A stretch of 64,000 bases of DNA from Clostridiales bacterium. GTDB taxonomy: Bacteria > Bacillota > Clostridia > Saccharofermentanales > Saccharofermentanaceae. Shown here in pieces: positions 18,596 to 26,240 of the stretch (position 1 is its first letter; every line of letters starts with the position of its first letter). The notes beneath the pieces are model-generated. The model made no database searches. It worked only from the letters and a program-made list of their open reading frames with translations, and had not been told where the DNA came from. A program made the translations under genes and the position numbers. The stretch lies in the NCBI GenBank assembly GCA_017615755.1, contig JAFZZM010000016.1, positions 21,755 to 85,754 of the forward strand, given 5' to 3'.

Positions 18596-18625
18596 AGGGG
18601 ATGTTTCAGAATAGAAACATCCCCT
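18596..18625 (-). terminator. Terminator of the minus-strand lipoprotein gene
   Basis: Perfect 12-bp stem (AGGGGATGTTTC, 18596-18607, with 18614-18625), 6-nt loop. On the minus strand it is followed by TTTTCTTC, so it best serves the lipoprotein gene ending at 18708. Confidence 0.85.
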
Positions 18626-18707
18626 GCTTTCTCAGAGATACCGGTCTGATTGTTCTGTTCAAAGTAAAACCACATGTATGTGGCAAGAAAAACGGAAAAA
18701 ATCTGCC

Positions 18708-19559
18708 TTATGTCCAGTAGATGTGCAGTTCAACGACCTCGCCGCCGGAAATCTTGATCACGCAGCTGCCGGACGCTTCGTAGAACCCATTCAGGCGGTT
18801 CTCATTCAGACTGGTGAACCAGTCCTGACGACTCGTGTACCACCAGAAACAAGTATCAAAGATCGGGACGCCGGTTTTTTTTGCTTTATCAAATTCTGCC
18901 TCTTCTTCCGGGGAGAGAAGAAACGGATAAGAATCGGTGATCCGGACGGAAAGCGAAAGCGGAAGTTCCGCGGTGAATTCATCTTTCAGCAGAGGCAGGT
19001 CACTTCCGCCGAGCAGATAGTAAAGTCCGTCGCTGTCCTGATGGAGAATGAGATATTCTTCGAACATGACATCTCCGTCTTCTTCAATCGAACTTACAGT
19101 AATGGTATCCATCGGAAGATCTCTGCAGTTGATCTCGATCTTCTGACCGACTTCCATCTTGGATACTTCTTCCTTCGTGAATGTGATCATGGTACCGAGA
19201 TTGAAGACGATCTTCTGTCCGTCTTCGCTGACCCTGAATAATCCACCTCTGTAGGTTCCGTCTTCCACATCTTTGGCTTCGCGGATCGGGAGCGGTTCTT
19301 CTTCCGTTTCGTCAGGATCTGTGGCAGGTTCGGTAGTTTCCTCTGTTGTTTCTTCAGTAGTTTCTTCAGTAGTTGTCGTTGCTTCGGTTGTAGTTTCTTC
19401 CGTGGTAGTGGTTGCCTCGGTAGTCGCTTCCGTAGTGGTCTGCTCCGTCGTGGGGGCTTCTGTTTTTGAAGTGGTGGTTTCCGACTTGGAGCTGCAGCCA
19501 CTGACCAGTGAAGCAACAAGTGCAGCGGTAGTGATCATTGTAAGTAGTTTCTTTTTCAT
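18708..19559 (-). CDS. Lipoprotein with Thr/Glu-rich stalk, unknown function
   Basis: A 283-residue predicted lipoprotein. Start is set at MKKKLL (19559), where GATGAGGG provides a weak ribosome binding site. An in-frame ATG five codons upstream is an alternative. The signal peptide ends in a lipobox (LVSGC). A long TTE/TTEA/TTEE low-complexity stalk (about residues 28-90) leads to a globular C-terminal part with beta-rich segments (DGTYRGGLFRVSEDGQKIVF) and aromatic-rich CFWWYTSRQDWF. I do not recognise the domain. It is surface-exposed by inference. The repeat-rich stalk resembles those of the lipoproteins at 29352 and 62966. Confidence 0.75.
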   Translation of the reverse strand: MKKKLLTMITTAALVASLVSGCSSKSETTTSKTEAPTTEQTTTEATTEATTTTEETTTEATTTTEETTEETTEETTEPATDPDETEEEPLPIREAKDVEDGTYRGGLFRVSEDGQKIVFNLGTMITFTKEEVSKMEVGQKIEINCRDLPMDTITVSSIEEDGDVMFEEYLILHQDSDGLYYLLGGSDLPLLKDEFTAELPLSLSVRITDSYPFLLSPEEEAEFDKAKKTGVPIFDTCFWWYTSRQDWFTSLNENRLNGFYEASGSCVIKISGGEVVELHIYWT

Positions 19560-19694
19560 AAAGGATGCCCTCATCTTTCTTTTGTTCCTATAAAATATTT
19601 AACACTAAAACGAAGAAATAGTGTATGTGCAAAATGTAGATTTAGATGTTGGAAAAATGGTTGTGAGAGTGGGATAGAAAAGAATGACGAAAAA

Positions 19695-21077
19695 TCACTC
19701 TGCTTCAGTATCCTTTGCCTCGATCTTTTTCTTCAGTGCAAAGAGGAAGTGGATCGCAAACGGAAGACTGGTCAGGAAAGTCAGGATATCACTGGCCGGG
19801 AAGATCAGTTCGACGCCGGTAAGGCCCCAGATCGCAGGGAGAATGAAGACACAGGGACTAAAGAATAGACCCTGACGCAAACTGGAAAGGAATGAGGCCT
19901 TGAGTCTCTGACCCATGGATTGGAAAGTCATGTTACACATAACGTTCACGGTAAGAAGCGGCATGACCAGTGCTTCGAAACGAAGTGCCCGTGTACCGAT
20001 GGAGATGGCTTCCGCATCGTCAATGAAGAGCGGCATGAGAGCCGGTGCGAAAATGTAGAGGATAACGCCGAAGACCAGCATGATCGCCGTGCCGAAAACG
20101 TAAGTGAAGAGGAAGGCGGTCTTCACGCGGTCCCATCTCTTGGCACCGAAGTTGTAACCCAGTACAGGCTGATATCCCTGACCGATACCGAGCAGGAAAC
20201 AGAAGATCAGCATGAAGACTTTGCCGAAGATACCCATGGCCGAGAGGGCCGAGTCCTGGGCGATGTCGCCGGCAACCTTGTTCAGGCAGATAGTGGATAT
20301 GCTGGCCAGACCCTGACGCAGAAGAGAAGGAAGTCCGGTAAACCAGATGTTGAGGTGGAAGTCCTTTTTCTTCGAGAACAGGGAGAGAGAAAGCTTGGAA
20401 ATGTTTTTCTTCTTCAGGACCGGGACGAGAAGCAGAACAAAAGAGATGCTCTGGCTGAGAAGTGTGGCCATAGCAGCGCCGGAGACGCCGAGACCGAGAA
20501 CGTTGATAAAGAGAGGGTCGAGGCAGATATTGAGCACGCCGCCAAGACCGATACCGATCATGGAGAAGACGGCTTTCCCTTCCCAGCGCCAGAGGTTGTT
20601 GAGTACGTAGGTGCCCATCATGATCGGGGCGCCACAGAGGATATAGCGGGCGTAGACCTTCGCGTAAGGAAGCGCGGTGGGTGTCGAGCCAAGCAAGTTC
20701 ATGATCGGCTCCAGGAAGATCAGGCCCAATGCCGTGATCAGGGCACCGATTCCGACTGCGGAGAAAAAACTGGTGGACAGAGCTTGTCCGGCCGTGTCTT
20801 TATCTTTTGCACCAAGTGCCCTTGAGATGATACTTCCTGAACCCATGCCAAGAGTAAATCCGATGGCCTGGATAATGGCCATGAGAGAGAAAACGACGCT
20901 GACAGCAGCAGACTGGCTCTTGCCGAGTTGGGAAACAAAGTATGTGTCGGCGGTGTTATAGATACCCGTAACAAGCATGCTGACAGTAGTCGGAAGCGCA
21001 AGCTTCATGACGAGCGGGCACACAGGAGATTCAGTCATTCTCCGGAATTGTTTCTGGTCACGGGTGAGTTCTGCCAC
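19695..21077 (-). CDS. MATE-family multidrug/cation efflux transporter
   Basis: A 460-residue, twelve-helix MATE protein of the MepA/DinF-like group. Typical features are the N-terminal LALPTTVSMLVTGIYNTADTYFV block, GMGSGSIISRALG and the second-half GIGQGYQPVLGYNFGAKRW. Such pumps exchange Na+ or H+ for cationic drugs or metabolites. The substrate cannot be predicted. The start is a GTG, chosen because GAGGT lies 7 nt upstream. It is divergent from the shikimate kinase gene and shares a 241-bp intergenic region holding a -10 and a dyad. Confidence 0.9.
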   Translation of the reverse strand: MAELTRDQKQFRRMTESPVCPLVMKLALPTTVSMLVTGIYNTADTYFVSQLGKSQSAAVSVVFSLMAIIQAIGFTLGMGSGSIISRALGAKDKDTAGQALSTSFFSAVGIGALITALGLIFLEPIMNLLGSTPTALPYAKVYARYILCGAPIMMGTYVLNNLWRWEGKAVFSMIGIGLGGVLNICLDPLFINVLGLGVSGAAMATLLSQSISFVLLLVPVLKKKNISKLSLSLFSKKKDFHLNIWFTGLPSLLRQGLASISTICLNKVAGDIAQDSALSAMGIFGKVFMLIFCFLLGIGQGYQPVLGYNFGAKRWDRVKTAFLFTYVFGTAIMLVFGVILYIFAPALMPLFIDDAEAISIGTRALRFEALVMPLLTVNVMCNMTFQSMGQRLKASFLSSLRQGLFFSPCVFILPAIWGLTGVELIFPASDILTFLTSLPFAIHFLFALKKKIEAKDTEAE

Positions 21078-21143
21078 TGGGAATACCTCATTTCAAAGTC
21101 GATCAACGAAGATGTCAGATAAAGGTCAATTCAAACAGTGACC

Positions 21144-21193
21144 ATTATAGCAAAGAAGAATTTGATATAAAATTCGAAAAATGCACGAATTTT
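21144..21193 (-). promoter_or_regulatory. MATE gene promoter -10 with adjacent dyad operator
   Basis: On the minus strand a TATAAT corresponds to 21144-21149. A dyad AAAATTCG (21169-21176) / CGAATTTT (21186-21193) overlaps the -35 zone and could bind a repressor. Confidence 0.45.
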
Positions 21194-21324
21194 CATAAAA
21201 TCAGAGTGTTTTGCTTTGAAAAGGGTACGATTTTCCCGCTGAATTGTTATACTGATTGTATAGCACGAACGACTGTGAAACGCAGAAGGATCGATGCATA
21301 TGAAACGAAAAGGGGGGAGTGCTT

Positions 21325-21879
21325 TTGCTGAAGAAGATGGTAGTTCTCATTGGAATGCCCGGCAGCGGCAAGAGCACGATCGGAAGGATCCTCTCTTTGG
21401 ATCTGGGCGTGCCTTTTGTGGATACGGACCGCCTGATCATTGAGAATGAAGGTATGCCGCTTGCGGAGATACAGTCGCAGAAGGGAATGAAGTATTTCAT
21501 GGAGGCGGAGGAGAGTGCGCTTCTCTCGCTGGATGATTCCCCGAAGATCGTGGCAACGGGTGGCAGCGCCATTTTCCATGAGCATGCCATGACGTACCTG
21601 ACGTATGTGTCCAAGGTGGTATTTCTGGATACGGAACTCCGGACACTGACCAGAAGGATCGGAGATCCGAAAAGAAGGGGCGTGGTACTGGGCAAGACCC
21701 AGACTATCCCCAGTGTGTTTTTTGAGAGAAGACCGCTATACCTGCGATATGCGGATATCCGGGTGCGGGTCCGCCACAGCCGTCCGAAAGATGTGGTGGA
21801 GATGGTGAAGAAGAAACTGATCGAGGACGGGATCATTGAAGTGAAAAAGAAAGAGGAACAAGATGGACAAGAAGGATAA
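21325..21879 (+). CDS. aroK: Shikimate kinase-like P-loop kinase
   Basis: A 184-residue NMP-kinase-fold enzyme predicted to phosphorylate shikimate in chorismate synthesis. It has Walker A (GMPGSGKST), the DTD shikimate-binding motif in PFVDTDRLI and an adapted GGG motif (ATGGSAI). The RPLYLRYADI adenine-lid end also fits AroK. The start is uncertain. AGGGGGGAG at 21311-21319 favours the TTG at 21325, with GTG 21319 or ATG 21337 as alternatives. It overlaps the following ArsR-type gene by 17 bp. No other aro gene is nearby, so a different small-molecule kinase is possible. Confidence 0.72.
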   Translation: MLKKMVVLIGMPGSGKSTIGRILSLDLGVPFVDTDRLIIENEGMPLAEIQSQKGMKYFMEAEESALLSLDDSPKIVATGGSAIFHEHAMTYLTYVSKVVFLDTELRTLTRRIGDPKRRGVVLGKTQTIPSVFFERRPLYLRYADIRVRVRHSRPKDVVEMVKKKLIEDGIIEVKKKEEQDGQEG

Positions 21880-22162
21880 AGTGGACGAGACTTTATACGA
21901 CCTGGCAGATCTTTTTAAAGTGTTCGGAGATTCGACAAGATTGAGGATCCTTTACGAGCTGATGGACGGCGAGCGCTGCGTGGGCGAACTGGCCGATGCG
22001 CTGGAGATGAACCAGTCTGCGGTTTCGCATCAGCTGAAGGTCTTAAAGCAGAATAAACTCGTAAGAAATACCCGCTCCGGAAAGATGATCTCGTATGCTC
22101 TGGCAGATGACCATGTCAAAGATATTCTGGCCCTTGGTAAAGAGCATATTGAAGAATTGTGA
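21863..22162 (+). CDS. ArsR/SmtB-family metal-sensing repressor (CzrA-like)
   Basis: A 99-residue winged-helix protein with the ArsR core (LFKVFGDSTRLRILYEL, then QSAVSHQLKVLKQNKLV). The C-terminal helix carries D82, H84, H95 and E98, with the D-x-H-x10-H-x2-[H/E] spacing of the alpha-5 Zn/Co site of CzrA, although the last His is Glu. A zinc-type sensor is therefore likely. No metal transporter is next to it, and its gene starts inside the shikimate kinase gene. Its target is unknown. Autoregulation or control of a distant exporter is possible. Confidence 0.85.
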   Translation: MDKKDKVDETLYDLADLFKVFGDSTRLRILYELMDGERCVGELADALEMNQSAVSHQLKVLKQNKLVRNTRSGKMISYALADDHVKDILALGKEHIEEL

Positions 22163-22193
22163 TAATACGGTAACTTTGTCTCCCGAAGATATA

Positions 22194-22202
22194 TGCTAAA
22201 AT
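22194..22202 (+). promoter_or_regulatory. Extended -10 promoter of the amidase gene
   Basis: TG-C-TAAAAT at 22194-22202, with a TTTGTC-like -35 about 16 bp upstream. Confidence 0.45.
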
Positions 22203-22246
22203 AATTCCGACATGAGTTATAAGCATGTTATTTGGAGGTTATCAGA

Positions 22247-24451
22247 ATGGTTAGACGGGTTTTACCGCGATGGGCTTCGAAAGTCGCGGTCATGATTATG
22301 TTTTCTTTACTGCTTTCGTTTGTGACACCGATGAATACGAAAGAGGTAAAAGCACTGGAGACAGACGAGATCGCATCTCAGGATGTAAAGATCGACGATC
22401 CCACACAAGGTGAAAAAGAACTGCCGAGAGAGGATTCCGAAGATCAGGACGATCAGGAACCGTCTCCGACTACCGAGGTCACACCGACAGGCGCGCCGGA
22501 GGATGATCCGGAAGCAACTCCATCTGCGGCACCGACTGAAGCGCCGGAAGAAACACCCGTTCCGACAATATCCGGAACACCTGAAGAAACCCCTGTCCCG
22601 TCAGTGACGGAAGTACCGACTGAAACACCGGTACCGACAGAAATCCCCGAACCAACTGTAACCGAGATCCCAACAGAGACACCGGTACCGACAGAAACGC
22701 CGGAACCGACAGGAACGGAAGAACCGACGGCTACGCCGGAACCGACTATTACCGAAACCCCGACACCTACCGAAACCCCGACTGAAACCCCGACACCGAC
22801 TGAAACTCCGACGCCGGAAGTGACTTCCGCACCGGTCACCCCTTCTCCGGAAGAGGGCATAACCGGATTTGTGACCCGTCTTTATAATCTGGTCCTGGGC
22901 CGTGAACCGGAAGACGGTGGACTTACATTCTGGACCACGAAACTGAAAAAAGGTGAAATGACTGCCGCTGAAGTGGCTTACGGTTTTGTTGTAGGCGAAG
23001 AATTCGCGCAGAGAAACTTAAGTGACAGACAAAGACTGGATATCATGTACCTCACATTCATGGACCGTGAAGGTGAGCAGGCTGGTATCGACTACTGGAT
23101 GGGCCGTTTCCGCGAAGGTCTTACCATGGAACAGCTCTATGCCGGATTCGTCAATGCGGAAGAATTCTTCAATGTATGCAGCAGCTATGGTGTGGAAGCA
23201 GGTATGTATCTGCAGGGCCATTCCCTGAAAGCCATCAACCGGGCCTATAGTTTTATCAACCGCATGTACAGGAAGTGCCTGGACCGTGAAGGTGAGTACA
23301 AGGGCCTTCAGTACTGGGTCGATCAGATCATGAACCACAACGTCAGCCTGGGTGCAGCGGCTTCGGAGTTCGTATTCAGTAAGGAATACATCGCCAAGGA
23401 TGTCGATCTGGAGACATATCTGACCACGTTATACCGTGTATTCATGAACCGTCAGCCTGACGAGGGCGGTATGGCAAGCTGGATGAGAAGCGGTCTGCCG
23501 CGTGAGCAGATCTTCAATGCTTTTGTCGGATCGCAGGAATTCTCCAACATCTGCAGCAGTTTTGAATTGAGCAAATACAACCGCCCGTTCACCAAGAAGG
23601 TCCCGAAGTCGGACCGTCCGCTCGAAGGAAAAGTGATCTTCGTGGATCCGGGTCATGGTAAGATCGATCCGGGTGCCGTTGTTTACGGCGTGCAGGAAGC
23701 GCCGATCAACCTGGCAATCGGTCTGAAGACGCAAAAAGCACTGGAAGATCTTGGTGCCACGGTCATCATGACAAGAACCAGCAATACCTGGGTCAGCCTG
23801 TATTCCAGAAATGCGATCGTACATCAGTACTGCCTGCGCTATCTGGAAGACAATGCACTTCCGAGTGTTCCTTCCTACATCCAGATGTACATCGAAGGCT
23901 CCCTCGCAGATGTATTCAAGCAGAACACCAACGAGATCGAAGGCATGGGCATCATGGGCGGAACCGGCATGTGCGATGAGCTCAAGCAGCTCTTCTTCGT
24001 CGAACAGTCCATGGATAACTTCGCATATGTTTCCATCCACTGTAATGCCGCAGACAGCAAGGCGGCACACGGTACTTCCGTTTACTATGTGACTGACCAG
24101 TCCATGAAGGAAAGCGAAGCAAGAATGGTCAAGCGTGATCCGGATATGTACAAGGATCCTCGCTGCCCGATCCGTGAACCTCTGACAGGCCGTGACGGCG
24201 CCATGAACCAGTACTACTCCGACTGCCTCTACAGAGGCGTGGTCGGCCGTGTACCGCAGTTCGCATCCAGCCGTCATACGATCACCGATAACTTCTGTGT
24301 TCTTCGTGAACACGGTATCACTTCGGCAATGGTCGAGGTCGCCTACCTCACCAACGACGCCGACAGAAAGAATCTTCAGGATCCGGCGATTCAGGAAAAG
24401 GTTGCCCAGGGTATCGCAGACGGTATGGTCCTGTACTTCACAAGGAGCTGA
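22247..24451 (+). CDS. Secreted N-acetylmuramoyl-L-alanine amidase with DUF4214 repeats
   Basis: A 734-residue secreted enzyme predicted to cleave the amide bond between MurNAc and the stem peptide. After a signal peptide (about residues 1-35) comes a Pro/Thr/Glu-rich stalk (about 60-205, repeats such as PTETPVPTE). Four DUF4214-like repeats of about 55 residues follow (YNLVLGREPEDGGLTFW, YLTFMDREGEQAGIDYW and so on). An Amidase_3 domain ends the protein, with zinc ligands expected in DPGHG, the Glu of VQEAPINLA, SIHCNA and the catalytic Glu in MVEVAYL. The domain contains a longer than usual insertion before SIHCNA. GGAGG at 22234-22238 sets the ATG at 22247. Confidence 0.9.
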   Translation: MVRRVLPRWASKVAVMIMFSLLLSFVTPMNTKEVKALETDEIASQDVKIDDPTQGEKELPREDSEDQDDQEPSPTTEVTPTGAPEDDPEATPSAAPTEAPEETPVPTISGTPEETPVPSVTEVPTETPVPTEIPEPTVTEIPTETPVPTETPEPTGTEEPTATPEPTITETPTPTETPTETPTPTETPTPEVTSAPVTPSPEEGITGFVTRLYNLVLGREPEDGGLTFWTTKLKKGEMTAAEVAYGFVVGEEFAQRNLSDRQRLDIMYLTFMDREGEQAGIDYWMGRFREGLTMEQLYAGFVNAEEFFNVCSSYGVEAGMYLQGHSLKAINRAYSFINRMYRKCLDREGEYKGLQYWVDQIMNHNVSLGAAASEFVFSKEYIAKDVDLETYLTTLYRVFMNRQPDEGGMASWMRSGLPREQIFNAFVGSQEFSNICSSFELSKYNRPFTKKVPKSDRPLEGKVIFVDPGHGKIDPGAVVYGVQEAPINLAIGLKTQKALEDLGATVIMTRTSNTWVSLYSRNAIVHQYCLRYLEDNALPSVPSYIQMYIEGSLADVFKQNTNEIEGMGIMGGTGMCDELKQLFFVEQSMDNFAYVSIHCNAADSKAAHGTSVYYVTDQSMKESEARMVKRDPDMYKDPRCPIREPLTGRDGAMNQYYSDCLYRGVVGRVPQFASSRHTITDNFCVLREHGITSAMVEVAYLTNDADRKNLQDPAIQEKVAQGIADGMVLYFTRS

Positions 24452-24452
24452 C

Positions 24453-25028
24453 ATGGACAGACGCCCCTCTTTCAGTGCTTTGGACATAATTCAGAAGGTC
24501 ATCCGCGAGCATGTGCAGGAGGGCGATCTTTGTATTGACGCGACCGCAGGCCGCGGAAACGATACGGTTTTTTTATCCGAACTGGTCGGTCCGACAGGAA
24601 AAGTACTCGCCTTTGATATCCAGGAGGATGCCGTCAACAGTACACGTGCACTTCTTGAGGAAAAAGGCTTCTCTGACAGAGCGGAAGTATTCCTTCAAAG
24701 CCACAGTGAGATGGGAAGCCATGCGCAAGCAGGAACGGTATCCTGCATCACATTTAATTTCGGCTGGCTCCCGAAGGGCGACCACAACATTTTCACGAGA
24801 AAAGAAACAAGCATCCCGGCCATCGAAACAGGATTGGAACTTCTCGCCGATGGAGGGATAATGACATTGATCATCTACTACGGAAGAGAGACGGGCTTCG
24901 AAGAAAAAGATGCACTTCTTTCTTTTTTTCCTACGATCGACAGCAGTAAATACACGGTGGTGGAGATGCCTTTCGTCAACAGAAACAACTGTCCGCCGAT
25001 CCCGGTCGTGATTTTCAAGGGACGCTGA
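24453..25028 (+). CDS. mnmM: Class I SAM-dependent methyltransferase, MnmM (YtqB)-like
   Basis: A 191-residue Rossmann methyltransferase of the former rRNA_methylase/YtqB family. The SAM-binding motif is DATAGRGNDTVFL, and NFGWLPKGDH plus NRNNCPPIPVV are family signatures. YtqB is now known as MnmM, which methylates the xnm5 group of tRNA wobble uridine 34. This assignment is by family and fits the tRNA-modification genes mnmE and mnmG elsewhere in the window. AAGGAG lies 5 nt before the ATG at 24453, directly after the amidase stop, so the two genes are probably co-transcribed. Confidence 0.7.
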   Translation: MDRRPSFSALDIIQKVIREHVQEGDLCIDATAGRGNDTVFLSELVGPTGKVLAFDIQEDAVNSTRALLEEKGFSDRAEVFLQSHSEMGSHAQAGTVSCITFNFGWLPKGDHNIFTRKETSIPAIETGLELLADGGIMTLIIYYGRETGFEEKDALLSFFPTIDSSKYTVVEMPFVNRNNCPPIPVVIFKGR

Positions 25029-25109
25029 AACGCCCTGTTTTCAGGGGTGTAAAGTCATCTTTACACACGATTTTTCCCGGTGTAAAGCACTTTTGGTGGT
25101 GCTTTTTTT
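25029..25109 (+). promoter_or_regulatory. Candidate transcription attenuator (mutually exclusive hairpins)
   Basis: Segment 1 GTGTAAAG (25047-25054) is complementary to segment 2 CTTTACAC (25059-25066). Segment 2 is equally complementary to segment 3 GTGTAAAG (25080-25087). Segment 3 also supplies the 5' arm of a terminator, AAAGCAC (25084-25090) with GTGCTTT (25099-25105) and a T run to 25109. Pairing 1:2 leaves the terminator free, and 2:3 destroys it. A CCCTG/CAGGG hairpin (25033-25046) precedes. No known ligand or leader peptide is visible. Confidence 0.55.
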
Positions 25110-25120
25110 GTGCCCGGAAT

Positions 25121-25134
25121 ACACTTCGAAGTGT
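25121..25134. promoter_or_regulatory. Perfect 14-bp dyad upstream of the small membrane protein gene
   Basis: ACACTTCGAAGTGT is fully self-complementary and lies about 60 bp before the start at 25195. Possible repressor site. Confidence 0.35.
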
Positions 25135-25194
25135 GAGGCGGAGAAAAGAACGCCGGACGAAAAATGCAAGTGCTTTTCGAAGGAGGAAAAGAAA

Positions 25195-25461
25195 ATGTTG
25201 AGACAATTAGGAATCGGTAGTGGAACTTTTATCATGCTTATGGTGGCCGGATATTTCGTGATCAAGTGGGCGGTACGCGCGGCACTTCGCGAAGTCTACT
25301 ATGAGGTAAAAGGAGAGAAGTCTCCGGAGGAACTGATGGTCGAAGAGATGATGGCGGACGATGAAGAAAAGAGAAGAGAGGCCAGAGAGGCACACGAGCT
25401 CCGCCGTCAGGAAAAGATCGCGGCCCGTCTTCAGAAGAAACAGGAGAAAGAGCAAGCGTGA
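25195..25461 (+). CDS. Small single-pass membrane protein with charged coiled-coil tail, unknown
   Basis: An 88-residue protein with one N-terminal transmembrane helix (about residues 9-27, GTFIMLMVAGYFVIKWAV), then a highly charged, probably helical tail rich in Glu, Lys and Arg (EEKRREAREAHELRRQEKIAARLQKK). AAGGAGG at 25180-25186 selects the ATG. No family is recognised. It is preceded by the attenuator-like element and a dyad, and followed by an XRE regulator gene. Confidence 0.7.
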   Translation: MLRQLGIGSGTFIMLMVAGYFVIKWAVRAALREVYYEVKGEKSPEELMVEEMMADDEEKRREAREAHELRRQEKIAARLQKKQEKEQA

Positions 25462-25573
25462 GCGCTAAGCGGAAAACAAAGAAAGGAAACGGCTTTCCGA
25501 TGTTTGCCAACCCTTTTCAAATGTAGTTAAATAGATTTGTCATAGTGACGAGTCTAGTAGAAGAGGGAAAAAG

Positions 25574-26149
25574 ATGGAAATCGGAAAGCGGATCAGAGAA
25601 CTCCGGAATGCCAAGGGCTGGAACCAGGAAGAGTTTGCCGAGAAGACGTATGTGTCGCGGCAGACGATCTCAAGCTGGGAAAACGACAAAAGTTACCCGG
25701 ACATCAAGAGCCTGCTTCTGATGAGTGAGCTTTTCGGTGTGTCTCTCGATGAACTGATCAAAGGAGACATCGTGACTATGAAAAAGGAGATCAGCAGCGA
25801 ATCGATCCGGGAATACCGGTTCTGGAGCAATATCTTTGCGGTAGGTTTTCTGATCGGCGTGATCATACCCTACCCGCTGATCCATTATCTGAAGATCTAT
25901 GGCGCCATTATTCTTGCACTGTATTTCATCGCACTCATTGCGCTGAGCCTGAAAGTGGAAGTCTTAAAGAAGAATAATGACATCCAGACGTATAAGGAGA
26001 TCGTTGCTTTTTCTGAGGGAAAAGAACTTTCCTCGGAGGAGAAGGTGGCGGAAAAGGCGAAGCGGCCGTACCAGAAGATCCTTCTCGGACTTGGCTCGGC
26101 AGCCTTGACTTTGGCAGTAATGATGCTGTTTCATTTCCTTCTCGGATAG
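25574..26149 (+). CDS. XRE-family regulator with C-terminal membrane domain
   Basis: A 191-residue protein. The N-terminal Cro/CI helix-turn-helix covers about residues 5-60 (WNQEEFAEKTYVSRQTISSW). A linker leads to two hydrophobic helices (about 85-130) and a third at the C-terminus (about 170-190). Membrane-tethered XRE regulators of this layout are common in Clostridia and often control a neighbouring membrane protein. Here the 88-residue membrane protein upstream is a candidate partner. GAGGG precedes the ATG. Confidence 0.85.
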   Translation: MEIGKRIRELRNAKGWNQEEFAEKTYVSRQTISSWENDKSYPDIKSLLLMSELFGVSLDELIKGDIVTMKKEISSESIREYRFWSNIFAVGFLIGVIIPYPLIHYLKIYGAIILALYFIALIALSLKVEVLKKNNDIQTYKEIVAFSEGKELSSEEKVAEKAKRPYQKILLGLGSAALTLAVMMLFHFLLG

Positions 26150-26162
26150 AGATCTCTTCTAT

Positions 26163-26190
26163 TTGCATTTGCCGGGAATTCCTGTATAAT
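26163..26190 (+). promoter_or_regulatory. Promoter of the metallophosphoesterase gene
   Basis: TTGCAT (26163-26168), 16-bp spacer containing GGGAATTCC, TATAAT (26185-26190). The predicted leader is only about 40 nt. Confidence 0.65.
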
Positions 26191-26207
26191 CCCCTCTGTA
26201 AAAACAC

Positions 26208-26240
26208 GGAGGATAGCTCTTACTGAGCACATGACATATG
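26208..26240 (+). promoter_or_regulatory. Distant ribosome binding site with bridging hairpin
   Basis: GGAGG at 26208-26212 is 25 nt before the only usable ATG (26238), because a stop codon at 26232-26234 excludes earlier starts. GCTC (26216-26219) / GAGC (26225-26228) could fold and shorten the effective distance to about 12 nt. Confidence 0.4.

Noticed and set aside
17795..18675. Minus-strand ORFs across the palindrome array with a 21-residue period
   Set aside because: The 63-bp period keeps frames open and creates protein-like repeats in more than one frame at once. There is no ribosome binding site and the frames run into the antisense of the DUF4130 gene.
19920..20825. Plus-strand open frame opposite the MATE gene
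   Set aside because: Antisense shadow of a well-supported transporter gene.
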